This document shows positions 47,501 through 61,400 of a DNA stretch of 64,000 nucleotides, piece after piece. A program made the position numbers and the translations under genes. Position 1 is the first letter of the stretch. Every line of letters begins with the position of its first letter. This DNA comes from Hoplostethus atlanticus (lineage: Eukaryota; Chordata; Actinopteri; Trachichthyiformes; Trachichthyidae). A model generated the notes under the pieces. That model was not told the origin of the DNA. It was given only the letters and a program-made list of their open reading frames with translations, and made no database searches. The stretch spans positions 2,615,501 through 2,679,500 of the forward strand of contig JAXDDX010000052.1 of NCBI GenBank assembly GCA_034670405.1, given 5' to 3'.

Positions 47501-48094
47501 TTACCCATGCTGTAGATTTAGGCCGCACTCCCTCGGTACCATTTTGTTAACAGACAGTAACGTAACAAAGAATGGACCGTTTTAGATAAAGCATGGGTAC
47601 CAAGTACACATTTTACCCAGTAGAACCTGTAGGATCTTGAATGTATGTACCCTGTTTTGTTCCTCTCCAGCTTGAGCTGAATGCATTTTGAAGAATCCCG
47701 CTATGTTGGTTATGACCCCCCCCCCCCCCCTCTGTCTGAACTGACCCTGAAAATGCAAAACTTTCCACGCACCGATTTTTGTCAATGAGAAGTGTTGATG
47801 TTATACTTGTGTTTCTCACCGAGGGCATCTCTCTTCGTTCTTTATGGAACTCAAATGCAGTCTTTGTTATTAAAACGAGAAAAACGGAAGATGCTGTCCT
47901 GTTGTCTTTTTATGGTTTCACTGATTCTTGAGAACTTAATTTTACCGTTAAGAAAATCGTTAAGAAATCTAATCAGAATTGTTTATAGAACAAGTACTCT
48001 AATAATAAGTCTAATAAGTACTCTAATAATCAAACCTGAAGTGATCAAGAAAAAGAAAATATTTCGAATTTCAGGATTAACAATTCAATGGGCC

Positions 48095-48180
48095 ACATTC
48101 ACGAAACGTGCGTAAAATCAGATTTTATCATTAATTGTTCGTACAAACGTTTCTACGAACATGATGTTCGTAGAAACATT
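48095..48180. repeat. Foldback repeat with a 13-bp perfect palindrome
   Basis: GTTTCTACGAACA and its exact inverse TGTTCGTAGAAAC flank three bases at about 48149-48177, preceded by CACATTCACGAAACGTGCGT. The general form is that of a short fish foldback MITE. Confidence 0.5.
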
Positions 48181-49044
48181 ACTTACTTATTTACTTTTAC
48201 TTTGTTTATGGTTTCCATTGTTAAATGTGTAGGACCATAATTCCATTACAGTGTGCACGCCAGGGAATTATGGCTTTTATACAATGGTTACAAACACATG
48301 TATTGTATGAAAAGTTTTCTGTCAAGTGGTGTATGTATACAAGAATTAAAAAAACAGGAGAAAACAAGTAAGATAGCCAACTAGCTTCCTTATAGCTTAT
48401 AATTAATGAGTCAGGACACACCTGAAAACTCAGTTTTGTAACCCTGTAATAAACTGATAATTTGTTCTTGCTTTCATCCTGTTGCAGTAGTTTTATTAAT
48501 GTCTCGGGAGTTCAATCTAGTTTGTGAATGGAGTGTGCATTACCAAGCTATGGGTCTTAATAAAGCCAATAGTACAGATTGTTTATTAGGTGCATTGTTC
48601 CTTTTATTTTGGAGAAACTTGTAACTTTAACATTTTAACTTTTCCACTATGACAAGAATAAAATGTCGGGCGAAACACTGAATACTTGTCATTTTTGGCA
48701 TGAATATGGTCAAATATCGAATTTCGGCAGCTTTAATCTTCAAAATCTTCAACACAACACTATTGCTGTTGTTAAGAGGAAGTTGCTCATGTGAATGTGA
48801 GTTCTGTAGCTGATTGGTGTTTTACTAGATTGACACATCAACAGACCAATCACCTTGCTGCTTACGTCATTAACGGGTTTGGTTGTAACAACAATAATAC
48901 ATCTAGTGAGTTGACGTTATTACAACGCTACAACTCTGCACTCCTATTAAAACTGATTAAAGCGGGCGGCTGACTCAGTAAGGTAATCATAAACTACTTT
49001 AATTGCATTCTTTATCGGTTTATGACACATTTGCGTCAGTATAT

Positions 49045-49090
49045 TAGGTTTCCCCCCGGGGATCAATAAAGTGTCTATCTCTATCTCTAG
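49045..49090 (+). mobile_element. LINE 3' tail with a (CTAT)n end
   Basis: TTTCCCCCCGGGGATCAATAAAGT followed by imperfect TCTATCTC units is the usual ending of a fish LINE insertion. No body of the element is attached. This rests on recall of the tail pattern only. Confidence 0.45.
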
Positions 49091-49442
49091 ACAGTTTGCG
49101 AAGCTTCATCAACGCCACCACTGCCGTTAGCGATTGAGCTAAACTCGATGAATCCCTTCATTATAAGAGCATATAAATGACGGCTCCGCTATTAGTCGCT
49201 TATTTGGCCATGAACAGCAGCTCCGGCTGCTGTGTGTAGACAGCGTTATGTGTGCTTGTTTCTAGGCCTCTAAAAGCTTAGTCTTTGGAGGTATGAGATA
49301 TCAGCCACAGTCACCTAACTACCCAGTTTAGAGTCGAGGTCCTGTTCACTCCTGTGTGGAGACTACATGACGCCAAACTCCATTTAAAAACATGGCAGTT
49401 AAGTGACGCTAATCGGTGAGCAAAACACACCTGGATGTTTCA

Positions 49443-49575
49443 TGATTTAAAGGGGGGGTATTTTACTCATTTTGGGCTATTTAAAATTGTTCCTGGGGGT
49501 CTTGACAAGATGTTTTTGAAGTCGATACAAAAAAAATCCTAAAACCAGCTTCTGTAGTGTGTTTCAGTCTCTCCT
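49443..49575. mobile_element. Fragment of the TTTAAAGGGGG-type DNA element
   Basis: The first 110 bases, TTAAAGGGGGGGTATTTTAC onward through GACAAGATGTTTTTGAAGTC and CCTAAAACCAGCT, match the left end of the element at 58016-59826. The copy stops where the Harbinger end begins, so it was probably interrupted by it. Confidence 0.7.
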
Positions 49576-49941
49576 TTGTTAACCCTGAGATGAGGGAAAC
49601 TCTGGGTGTTCCGTTCCAGAAAGAGAGGTAACTCAAACTCTGAGTCAGTTACCATGGTCCTTTCCTCGGTAACCCGATCGATATTCAAGCGGAAGTAATT
49701 CGCATAGCCTTATGTCGGGAGAGGATTTTGAGACCCCGATTAGATGTTCTATGTCCAGGATGGAAGAGCTGTCCGAGATATAATATGCGTTTACACTTCA
49801 CGGATTAAGCTACCACGAGCAGTCAAATAAAGACACATTTCATTTGGTCTTCTTTATTTCCTACAAATACAAAAGCAACAGTTAGTATTTTTATTATTAC
49901 TAACACATTTCACCTGTGACCATGCACCCACCTCTAATTTA

Positions 49942-51597
<1,656 letters not shown>

Positions 51598-51599
51598 TA

Positions 51600-51982
51600 T
51601 GTTCCAGTAATTCAATTTCTAGATCTGCCTTTCTAATTTGCCGCCCCAAGTACACCATTTGAAGTATGTTTTTATATTTCATTTTCAGCTGCTGCCAAGT
51701 GCGCTTTGCGCCCGTGGGATTGCACCTAAATGAAAATATTTTTTTTCCAATACCATTCCACCACTTTCTCACATGTAGGTAATATAATAAGAAAGTGTGG
51801 TTAAATGTTAAATGAATACACTGCTGCATTCAAACGTACGCATTGACTCGGGCAGCGATTCTCTCCCACGCCAATTCCCTCTCCTTTGCCGCTGCAGCTG
51901 TGTTGCTCTTCTTTTTGAAAATGTGTTCATACTCCCCAAATGCACGTAGTAGCACTTCCAACTCCAGTGTAAGAAAGAGCAT
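51600..51982 (-). pseudogene. Harbinger Myb/SANT-like gene, split by the Tc1 insertion
   Basis: Exon 1 runs 51982 to 51840 (ATG, then LELEVLLRAFGEYEHIF and ERELAWERIAARVNA). Exon 2 runs 51725 to 51600 (CNPTGAKRTWQQLKMKYKNI). The intron between has GTACGT at its donor and TTTTCATTTAG at its acceptor, and joining keeps the frame. NPTGAKRTWQQLKMKYKN is the signature of the Myb/SANT-like proteins carried by fish PIF/Harbinger transposons, which bind DNA and bring the transposase to the nucleus. The Tc1 element cuts the coding sequence at its TA target. The interrupted frame could continue on the far side (complement of about 49939 downward). Confidence 0.8.
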
Positions 51983-52078
51983 GATAGAACATCTATGTCA
52001 CTGCACTTAAAGTACCAAATGGTGGTTAGGTGTTATGGCGCCAGTGTATATATAGAGGCATGTGTAAGGACGACCCCC

Positions 52079-52371
52079 TCTTTGCCTTCCAAGTCCTTTG
52101 TCCTGGAAAAGTTTGTCTCCATTGTTGCCATGGGTCTTTTGCACTATTGTCAATGTAAGTAGTTGTTTTGCCTTTAATTTGTAATATTGATGATGGTTCC
52201 CCATTACACATTCTTTAGAATCAAAATATGTAGCAAATTGTTATACAATTAATACTTGACTATATATAGGGGGAACGTTATTGTAATTTGTGTTTGCCTT
52301 GTTTAGAATCATGGCAATTTAATGTCGCAAATGATTGGACACTCTACATAGCAAATAAACTGGGCTATGAA
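52079..52371 (+). repeat. Bel/Pao 5' LTR (core shared with the 3' LTR)
   Basis: Matches 54507-54784 with scattered substitutions and short indels. A TATA-like TATATATAG at about 52047-52055 precedes this core. The shared sequence ends at CTGGGCTATGAA. Confidence 0.7.
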
Positions 52372-52736
52372 TTGCACTTGGTTCCTGGTGGTTTTATCGC
52401 TTTATCGTTTGAACTGCTCTCTACAACAAATGGTCATTTGAGCCCTATAGAGCCACAGTCCACACAGAGTCCTAAGATTGCTGCTTCAGAGACTAATTGC
52501 ATTACAACAACTGAAGTTAAGGCTGCTTCTACTGAGCATATGGATTGATGCACAGGCCATCAGTGCCTGCTTCTCACATAGCATCAGACTTCTATGTCAT
52601 CCACATTAGTATCTGCCCCTGGAGCATTGCTTCAACTTCTAGCTCAGCCATCTACCCTAGACCGAGGGGCAAGACCCAAAAGTCAAAGGCCTCTAGCCCA
52701 CCTAATTGTTAGGCATTTCAGAGGCGGCCATGCTTC

Positions 52737-53635
52737 ATGGCCATGCCATGGTTCCTTTTGCGGAGTGATCTCCAAGCCAGTCAACTGGAGGAAAAGCAAA
52801 TGAGAGATGAACTGGAACAGATTAAAAGACAGAGGAGGATAAGAGATGAACAATGTAAACTGATTAATGCCAGAGCTGTTCAACATATACAGGAGGAAGC
52901 AACTAAGGAAAGGGACAGAATTGCCAGACAGGTTAACATAAATAGACGTATCAACATAAAGGAGCAAGAGCTTGTTTCAGCCCAGCTTGTTACTATCTTT
53001 GTTAGACGGGAAGTGAATGATCATCCTGAAGGAGCTGCTGCTCCCATTTCTTCATCTCTTCATGTGGATTTCCTTATTATTTTCATGATCTCCCTTCCTC
53101 CAAGACATTCACTCCTGCTTATCTCAACTTGATTCATTCTCACTCTTTCCCTAACTTAATCTCGACCTCCAGTATTAATGCCATCTCAGCCCAAATCTAG
53201 TCTATACATTGTCCAGCCTAGGGCCCTTAGCCCTTTCCCTGGCCCAACCAATGCAGCCAAGCGTAGCCCCTACTCATGCTCCATCAGTATGTCATCTCAG
53301 CAGCCACAGACTGTATTCCCACAACCTGAAGCTCCCAATGTTATGGACCTGTTTCTGCTCATGGTATCCCAATGCCCTCACAGCCAATATTCAAGAGTGG
53401 GCAAGAAAGTGATTTTGATCCAGGAGCTCCAAGTTTGCTAAATCCAGCATGCATGATGCTAGACCCTACTACTGCTCTCCAGGCTTTACAGGAAAAATAT
53501 GGCCAACCACGGCAGCTTATCCAGAGTGAAATGGGAACCATTCTGAATTCCCCTCTTATTCGCATAGGTGATGTGGAGGCCTTTGATGATTTCTCCCTGT
53601 CTGTTCATGCTTTAGTGGGAATGCTGAGCTGTTGA
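52737..53635 (+). pseudogene. gag-like remnants of the Bel/Pao element
   Basis: A charged coiled-coil stretch (about 52780-53010: QLEEKQMRDELEQIKRQ) precedes, in another frame, a segment containing LQALQEKYGQP and IGDVEAFDDFSLSV (about 53480-53615). The second resembles the DUF1759-type gag region of Bel/Pao elements (LLQEKYGQP...FxDFA). Frame changes and stops separate the two, so no continuous gag is encoded. Confidence 0.55.
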
Positions 53636-53949
53636 ACTGCACAGGCATGGGAACCCCGAGAACTGACCAGGAACGCTAGTCCTCCAGACGAGATGGGGCG
53701 CAAAGGACCATTTGTTGTAGAGGGCAGTTTAAACTAGAGCCACAAACCACCAGGACCAGTGCCCCGACTGTCAAAGGTGGCATACCAATCCTATCATTCC
53801 CAAAATGGGAGACCTTCCTCCAGCCCAGCTTAGGCTCTTTAAGCCTTCCTTCTGGTCTACAAGTATGGACTGCTTTGGGCCATTCAGTCAAAGTTGACCG
53901 CTGTACAGAAAGAAAGAAAAATGGGGCGTACTGTTCAAATGTCTACTGA

Positions 53950-54530
53950 CTACTTGTTGTATACATCTTGAGCTCTTAGACAGTATGGATGCTGATGCAT
54001 TTATCATGGTCTTTGGAAGATTTGTCTGACGCCGGGGAAAACCTCTTGAACTTCACTCTGACTGTGGCACTAATGTCCAAGCTGGAGAGACAGAGCTACA
54101 AAATGCCTTTCAGGCCATGGCATCAGCCTTTCAGCAGTGACTAGCCCACACACAGGTGAATTTCCAGTTTAACCCTCCATCTGCTCCACACTTGGAAGCT
54201 GGGAACGAGAAAATTAAATCTGTGAAAATGGCACTCCGTGTTACACTAGGAAATCAACCCACAACAACTTCTGGGTAGGAGAGGGTGGCGCCACAGTCAG
54301 ATTCCTGCTGATCATTTCTGATCTGCTTTCATCAGCTATTATCAGAAATGGGAAATTGACTAGGAAAACCTGGACTCAGGTCAGGTTGTGATTGTACATG
54401 ATCCCCAGTATCCTCGAGTATCATGGCCTGTTGGTAGGATTACTGAAACCTACCCTGAAAAAGATGGCAAAGTTTGCACTGCAAAGGCCATTATTCAAGG
54501 CCCGCTCTTTGCCTCCGAAGTTGCCTCTCC
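53950..54530 (+). pseudogene. Bel/Pao integrase C-terminal remnant
   Basis: Broken frames contain HSDCGTNVQ (integrase catalytic Asp region), NFQFNPPSAPH, KSVKMALRVTLGNQ, and then VIVHDPQYPRVSWPVGRI with GKVCTAKAII. The last resembles the DUF5641 domain at the end of Bel/Pao pol (V-x-D-x-x-x-PR-x-x-W-x-x-GR). At least one in-frame stop occurs near 54140. Only the 3' end of pol is left, directly after gag-like sequence. Confidence 0.65.
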
Positions 54531-54790
54531 ATTGTTGTCATGCGTCTTTTGCACTGTTGTCAATGTAAGTAGTTGTTTTGCCTTTAATTTGTAATATTGA
54601 TGATGGTTCCCCTTTGCTACATATTTTGAGTCTAAAGAATGTGTTAATGGTTATACAATTACTACTTGAATATACTCTATATAGGGACAAAGTTATTGTA
54701 ATTTATGTTCTTTCCCTTGAACCATGGCAATTTAATGTGGCAAATGACTGGACAATCTACATAGCAAATAAACTGGTCTATGAACTGAAA
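54507..54790 (+). repeat. Bel/Pao 3' LTR
   Basis: See the 5' LTR. This copy shares its TTGTAATATTGATGATGGTT and ACATAGCAAATAAACTGG blocks. Homology starts right after the integrase C-terminal remnant. Confidence 0.7.
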
Positions 54791-55419
54791 ACATTTTGAA
54801 CTGCCCTGTAATGATGTGGAATATATTATATATTTGGGACATCTGGTCCGCTAGCAAAGTCCAGCAGTCTGTCACACAGTAGTTAAATATTAAAAACTCA
54901 CAGGTTGGATAAACATCCGTGGAAGGAACTACGGAATAAGAGGACTTCAGAATGTAGGCCTAATGCGCTCTCCTGTATATCATCTACGGCAATGCTTTTC
55001 CCCACTGGTTGTTACAGCTGCTAGCAGCCAGCAGTGTGCAGAGGTAAGCAAAATGCCGATCGGGAAGTGTTAAAATCAGTGCCTCACTGCACCGATAAGG
55101 GACACCCCAATAGAAACAAATGAGGCGACGTCACTTATGCGTCCATTCACTGTGTCCATTTTTATTGACTCAGTCCACAGATTCATTCAATTTATAGCTG
55201 CTACACGTATATTGTCACATTAATTTTGTTTCCTCTAGGAAATGTTTCGGGGGGAGGGGAGGAAATAACATCATCCTCATCCTTGCACAAGTTTCCTTGA
55301 ATGAAAAAGTTTTGGAACCCCTTCCTCATTAACTGAGTGTCTGTAATTGAAACCAGCGACTGAGTGACACTAGGCATTCAAAGAGTAGGCACTCACCTAT
55401 TCATGTCTTTCTACCCAAG
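54791..55419 (+). promoter_or_regulatory. aldh3a2: aldh3a2 upstream region
   Basis: The only sequence between the transposon nest and the aldh3a2 start codon. It must hold the promoter and 5' UTR unless an upstream exon lies farther left. No TATA box or other element could be fixed; GGGGGGAGGGGAGG at 55249-55262 is a possible GC-box-like site. Confidence 0.3.
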
Positions 55420-58400
55420 ATGTCTCAAGAGCAGTTGGTGGTGCAGCAGGCGAGGAAGTCCTTCCAGACGGGAAAATCCAAACCTTTGCAATACAGGATC
55501 CACCAGCTGAAGAGCCTGCACCGCTTCATCACAGAGAGACAGAAGGACATTGCTGCTGCTGTCAAAAAGGACCTGTACAAGGTCTATAATCATGAGACAC
55601 CCACACAACTGTACAGGATTCTTAATGGTTTTGGAATATCATGGAATCGAGAGAGGTTGGTTTTAGAGAGGGAAAGTCGAGGAATTTGGGGAATTCTCTG
55701 GGAAAGTCAGGGAGTATCAACGGATTTTACAAATGGGTCATTTTACAGGAATATACCAGAATTTTACAACTTGTCTCACGCATTCATTGCATTAACTGGT
55801 GGTTGATCTCCATAAAAAACAGGGGGGGGGGGGGGGGGCAAGTAGCAACATCCTCCTTGTGACAGGAAGCAACAGGGTTTATGGGAAATTTGGCCTTGAT
55901 TTTCAGAAACACAAAATTGTACACATAACGCCTTTAATTTGGGATACTCATCATGCCTTTTGCTTTCAGACTCAACATGCGACAGAGCTGTTTGAAACTC
56001 TGGGATTGGAGAACGAGATCAACCTGGCTATAGAGAAACTGGCAGAGTGGGCAGCGCCTCGACCAGTAGAGAAGACCCTCCTCACCATAGCAGATGAGGT
56101 TTACGTCCAGCCGGAGCCCCTGGGAGTGGTGCTCATCATAGGGGCCTGGAACTACCCCTGGGCCGTCACCCTCCAGCCCCTGGTTGGGGCTATTGCTGCT
56201 GGTACCCAATAGTCCAATATACTGGTAGATAGGTGTACCGATGTTAATGGGTTGTGGACTTGATTTGATCAATTGTGAGGTCATTAAATCTGCAAAATGT
56301 GAGTTGTCAAACATGGATTACTGCAGTAAAATGACACTATATTATAAATGCACTAGAGGACAGGTGGAAGGTTTACATGGACATAGATAACATAGATAAC
56401 GTGAAGTCACATTGAGATATTTCCAGTGCAGCCACAACGAAGTTTGAGAGCAGAACATTTTTCAGTGATCTAAAACCAACTGTAAACGTAAGGTTTTGGT
56501 ATCTGTCCCTCAGAATCAAAGAACAAGGTCTTCTTTCTAGACCGACCATTTTGGACCAATGTTCAACAATCATCCAGGGAGAAATTCATTGTAGAAGAGG
56601 GAGGGATACCAATTTCTCCACCGACAGTTGCCTCAGTAGACCATAATGTTGCATTTTGTGCTCTCTTGCTCTTACTATGCCATTGCTTGCTCCACCTACA
56701 CGTATAACCCACAGCTCACTGATTACGCTTTCAAGATATTTATATGCTCATGCACACACCTTTGATTGAAAGCAGCAAATTCCAATCGATTAGGGGTTAT
56801 TGAAAGGCATTCTGGGGAAGGTAGGAAACCACTAAGTAAAATACATGAGGCAGGTTGAGGGAAAATGGGTACACCAAAAAAGTTGAAATTGATCAAGATT
56901 GACATCATCAGTCACTATGGTATCACTCCACCGTCTGATCTGCAGCTCTTTTCTTTCATCTTTCAGGGAATGCAGCAGTAATAAAGCCCTCTGAGGTCAG
57001 TCCTCACTCTTCCAAGGTCATGGAGGAACTTCTCCCCCTCTATCTAGACAAGGTGAGGCTCCCACGTTCTTTTATTTTTATTTTTTTAAACTCTTCATCT
57101 TTATGCATTTTCTGTGAACGTGGGGACGGTTTCAATAGCTGCACATACCATCCATAGGATCTGTACCCAGTGGTAACAGGCGGTGTGTCAGAGACCCAGG
57201 AGCTGTTGAAGCAGAGGTTTGACCACGTCTTCTATACAGGAAGCAGCACAGTGGGCAAAGTGGTGATGGAGGCTGCAGCACGCCACCTCACCCCAGTTAC
57301 CCTGGAGCTGGGAGGGAAGAGCCCCTGCTACATCGACAAGAACTGTGACCTCAGGATCGCCTGTCGGTGAGTTCTACTGTAGAATTGAACACAATACATA
57401 TGTAGCTGCTAGCGTTGTTAGCATTCTTCACTGAAACCAAGGGGTGTTGCTAGTTTTTAGCAAAGTATGTGCAAACATATCCCCCCCCCCCCACCAAGTG
57501 ACAAGTGTCTTTTGAAGAAAAATAACTAATCCAAAAAGTGACAGATTTATAATCCACATTTAAGACTTTCTATTTTATTCTACAGTGTCATTACAATAAA
57601 GGAACACTTGACCCCAAAAACAAAACTCATGTCATCTGCTCACCCCCATGTCAGTCAAAGCCCCTTTGAAGTTCATACGACCAAACACGCAGGTACTGTA
57701 GTTCCATCTCAGCCTTCTCCTGTACAATTGACATGAATTGGTTCTGATTTTTAAGCTGCAAAAAGGACATAATGATAAGCATATTTCTCTATACAGCTCA
57801 TGCAGCATAATCCACATGCTTTGTAGTCAAAAGATTGCACTCTGGGTCCAAAAGGCCTAGATTCACCTCATTACATAGTGTTATTCTCGCTAAAGGAAAC
57901 TATTCTTCACTTACTCTTCTTCTGTAGTGTGGAAATCAAAACAAGGAATTGGGCTGATTCTGTTACAAATCACCAGCAAGACCCGTTTTGTGCATTAACA
58001 GAGTACAGATGCAATGTTTAAAGGGGGGGTATTTTACTCATTTTGGGCTATTTAAAAGGGAGGTCTTGACAAGATGTTTTTGAAGTCGATATAAAAAAAA
58101 ATCCTAAAACCAGCTGTAAAGAACAGGCTGTTTTGAGGGCGTGGAGGTTGTATGTAATGAGCACTGCTCTGATTGGCCGCCTCACGCCGTGAGTCAATCA
58201 GAGCAGTGCTCATTACATACAACCTCGCCTGGCGGAGGCGGAGAGCAGAGCGCTCATGCTAGCAAGGTAAACAAATAAGCTTGATGCAGAAATCTACCAT
58301 AACCATGGCGGCCGCTCCAGAACCAACACTGAGACCGTACATGTTTGAGCCGGAGTCTGACCCAGAATGGGAAGAGGCAGCTGAGCGGTTCCACTTAGTT

Positions 58401-61400
58401 TCTCAATGATAACAATTCTGTGTAATATTGTACTTTGTTTTGTGTATGTGGGTGTGTGAGCGACACTCTGCTGTAGCCGGTCTGTTTATGGCTCATGTCC
58501 ATAAGCTTATTGAATACAACTTGCAGACAAGCTAGGATTAACAATTTGAGCTAGTTAGCCAATATATTATTGGATGCAACCTATTTGCATCCAAACAGCG
58601 CAGCACACACAACCTAACGCGATTGTACTAATGGTGGCTAAAGTTTACCGAGCCTGACACGTTCGACAGACTTATAAAACAGACACTGGTCCCAACAAAT
58701 AACTTAAAGATGAGTCCTGACTCCAACCAATAACTTTACTTTTACTTTACGTTTAATGACTCCAGCTTTAGTTTTCTTACTTCTTCCACGCCCAACAAGC
58801 CCGTGGCTAGCCCCGCTAGCTCGTTAGCTAACCAGCAGTCAAATATACTAACCAGACTAACTTGCAAATAAAATCAAAACATGGTGACACTTACAGATTC
58901 CAAGTTTGCAGATGGGTCACGTACCGTATGAATTGCTCCATCTTTAAGCTTCAATTTAGATGCTAATCCTGCTGTGAACTGGCCCTAGTTGCTGAAGCAG
59001 TCCGACGAGTGATCACACAAAAAAAGAGCTAACTGTAGCCGGGACGTTGCCGTTAAAAATAAAATTAATCCACTCTGTCCTGGCATTTTCGCGTGTTGGG
59101 AGACTGTGCAGGGATCTATGTTGCTGCCTGCATCCTACAACAGAACAACTGGAGATTTGGTATCTGGCCGTAGACGTTGTTGTAGCTTCACTGTTCGCAA
59201 AGTAATGGTGCATTCCAGTGTACTCGGAAAAAATGCCGTCTGACACGGAAAGGCGCAATAGAACAGTTATTCAAGTCATTCTAGTTTACATTTGTAACGT
59301 AATTCGGTTGATTTGAGCTCAACGTTACGAGATAGAAGTCTTTACTAGCGTGTGGTACTAGACTACTAACGTTCACGTTCAGTGATATGCGCCGATTCTG
59401 TTCACTAATGGCGCTGTAGTAGTTGATGTAGGTCCTCTTTAGATGCTTGTAACATTCTGAGACTTGCCATACAAACATGAGTTCGCTCCAAGCAGATGCA
59501 CTGGAACACATTTAGATTGGAAGTTAGGAATACCGACTCGGAATTATCGACTTCCAAGTACAATGGAATGCACCATAAGCAACGGCTTGCGGTGCTGCAG
59601 TGCATTTTGAGACGAGGTAAATGGGAGTGGTTGTTCACCTGGGCGTGGGCATGCTCTGAGAGGGGTTGGATTATGTTAAGAAGCGCACCTTGGACAAAGG
59701 AAAATACAGAAAAAGGGGTTGACTTCCAGATTTCACATTTTCTCGGCTACTTAGGTCAATGATAACCTGTGGAACATGTATAAGGGCCAGGAATAAGCCG
59801 TTTTCCATATTATGACCCCTTTAAAGTATTAGAATTTGCAGTTGAAGATGTGATGCTGTTGGAATTTTTTCTATGCCTTAACAGTCGTATCACATGGGGA
59901 AAGTTTGTCAATTGTGGTCAGACGTGCATCGCCCCAGACTACATCCTGTGTGAACCCTGTATCCAGAGCCAAGTGGTGGAGGAGATCAGGAAAATCATCA
60001 AGGTCAGTTTGAAATCAAATGAATGTGATAATACATACTCCCCATATGCCAGTGGTTTTCAAACTGGGGTCGGGTCTCCCAGGGGTCCTTGAGGGTGGTT
60101 CCAGGGGGTCAATAACACAGCTGTGTTGTCAATTTCTTTATTTACCAATAAATATTTACAAAAATAAAATGTTGTTGAAAAATAAAAGGATGTTGTGCAG
60201 CTCACTTTATCATAATCAGAAGGCAGCCTGCCTTGACAATAAAGCACTGCAGGAAACCCTGTTATAATTTCACTGAAAATCCTCACAATTAAAGGATGCA
60301 TTAGAAGACTATTGTAATGATAGGTTTCACTCTCACCACTATTATCTCCCCATGTACCGTGTAGACAGTTCTGCAATTAAATACTAAAGAATAACTGGCC
60401 CTAATGTGAGTCTATTTTTTATTTTTTATTTTTCTTCCCATATGGTAGGAATTTTACACAGACGACCCAAAGACCTTCGACGACTACGGACGCATTATCA
60501 ACCAGCGCCACTTTAAGAGAGTCATGGCTCTCATGGAGGGGAGCACAATTGCCGTTGGTGGAGACAGTGACGAATCTCAATGCTACATAGGTATGCAGTG
60601 TGTATGCATGTTTCAGTTAAGTAAGTGAATCATTTTTAGGCTTGGCAGCAGTGCTGGCAAGCATCTCCATGTTCAGATGCCAGATAGGATTTTGAGTCAG
60701 TGTTGAATTACTGAGCGTTGGGGGCCGACTGATGGCCCCTTTAATTTACTTTAACTCTTGCCTAGTTGAATCTGTGGTAGTAACCCATACTGGCCTGCAG
60801 ATGGTGGTGATTGACTTCTTAAGCATTACATACCATCAGGGAGATACAACCCCATATTGCTGTTTAGTGAAGTATGTGCAAGCTTTATATACCTCTATTT
60901 CTTTAGAGGAATTATTTTAATGTTAATGAAAATATATTAAGATGGTAATGTTTAACTGTAACATGGATTATACTTGATGTTTTCAATGATTTATTTGTAA
61001 TGTACGGTGGCCCTGAAGCCAGAAAACAACAGGAAATCAGAAAACACTTGCCAAGATGCTCACAGCTGACATGTAACTAGCACTAAGCTAGTTTACAGAA
61101 CAATGTCAATGCATATATAAATTGTGTGATTCACCTTCTTCCCATATCCCGCTAGCCCCCACTGTGTTGAAGGATGTGACGGGCGAGTCGAAGGTTATGC
61201 AGGAGGAGGTCTTTGGGCCGGTGCTGCCCATCATCACAGTGAGCGGCATCGATGAGGCCATCCAGTTCATCAATGAGAGAGAGAAGCCACTGGTCATCTA
61301 CGTCTTCTCCCCTGACAACAAGGTAAACCACATCAACATTTAGATATTTTTGCGTTCTCAATTTTATGTGAATTTTAAACTTTGAATGGTGCACTATATA

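Larger units (their letters stand above)
47501..49440. other. Intergenic DNA between ulk2 and the transposon nest
   Basis: Contains a 15-base C run (47716-47730), a foldback repeat at 48095-48180 and a LINE-type tail at 49045-49090. The open frame at 47792-48115 has no recognisable features. Confidence 0.4.
52031..54790 (+). mobile_element. Bel/Pao LTR retrotransposon, internally deleted
   Basis: Two similar terminal segments (about 52079-52371 and 54507-54784) share GTTGTCAATGTAAGTAGTTG, TTTGTAATATTGATGATGGT and GGCAATTTAATGT. The second lacks about 20 bases near its start. TGTTATGGCGCC at 52031, followed by a TATATATAG box, is a candidate 5' LTR start. Between the LTRs are gag-like remnants and the C-terminal part of a Bel/Pao integrase. 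Protease, reverse transcriptase and RNase H are absent. It cannot move by itself. Exact LTR borders and target duplication are not resolved. Confidence 0.7.
58016..59826. mobile_element. 1.8-kb DNA element with TTTAAAGGGG ends (ISL2EU-like)
   Basis: The left end TTTAAAGGGGGGGTATTTTA and the right end, whose complement reads TTTAAAGGGGTCATAATATG, are short inverted termini; each includes TTAA. A 110-base piece of the left end occurs again at 49443. Inside are a perfect 32-bp palindrome (58144-58226), a plus-strand mini-ORF (58304-58408) and, on the minus strand, a frameshifted THAP-type zinc-finger segment (about 58890-59170). THAP plus a P2X7-C-like ORF is an arrangement I associate with the ISL2EU/IS4EU group of fish transposons, but TTAA ends also suggest piggyBac-type cutting. 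No nuclease domain is seen, so it is non-autonomous. Confidence 0.6.

Noticed and set aside
55420..55806. 128-codon frame as the true aldh3a2 first exon
   Set aside because: The family sequence resumes at 55970 after DLYK; residues after 55581 do not match any ALDH.
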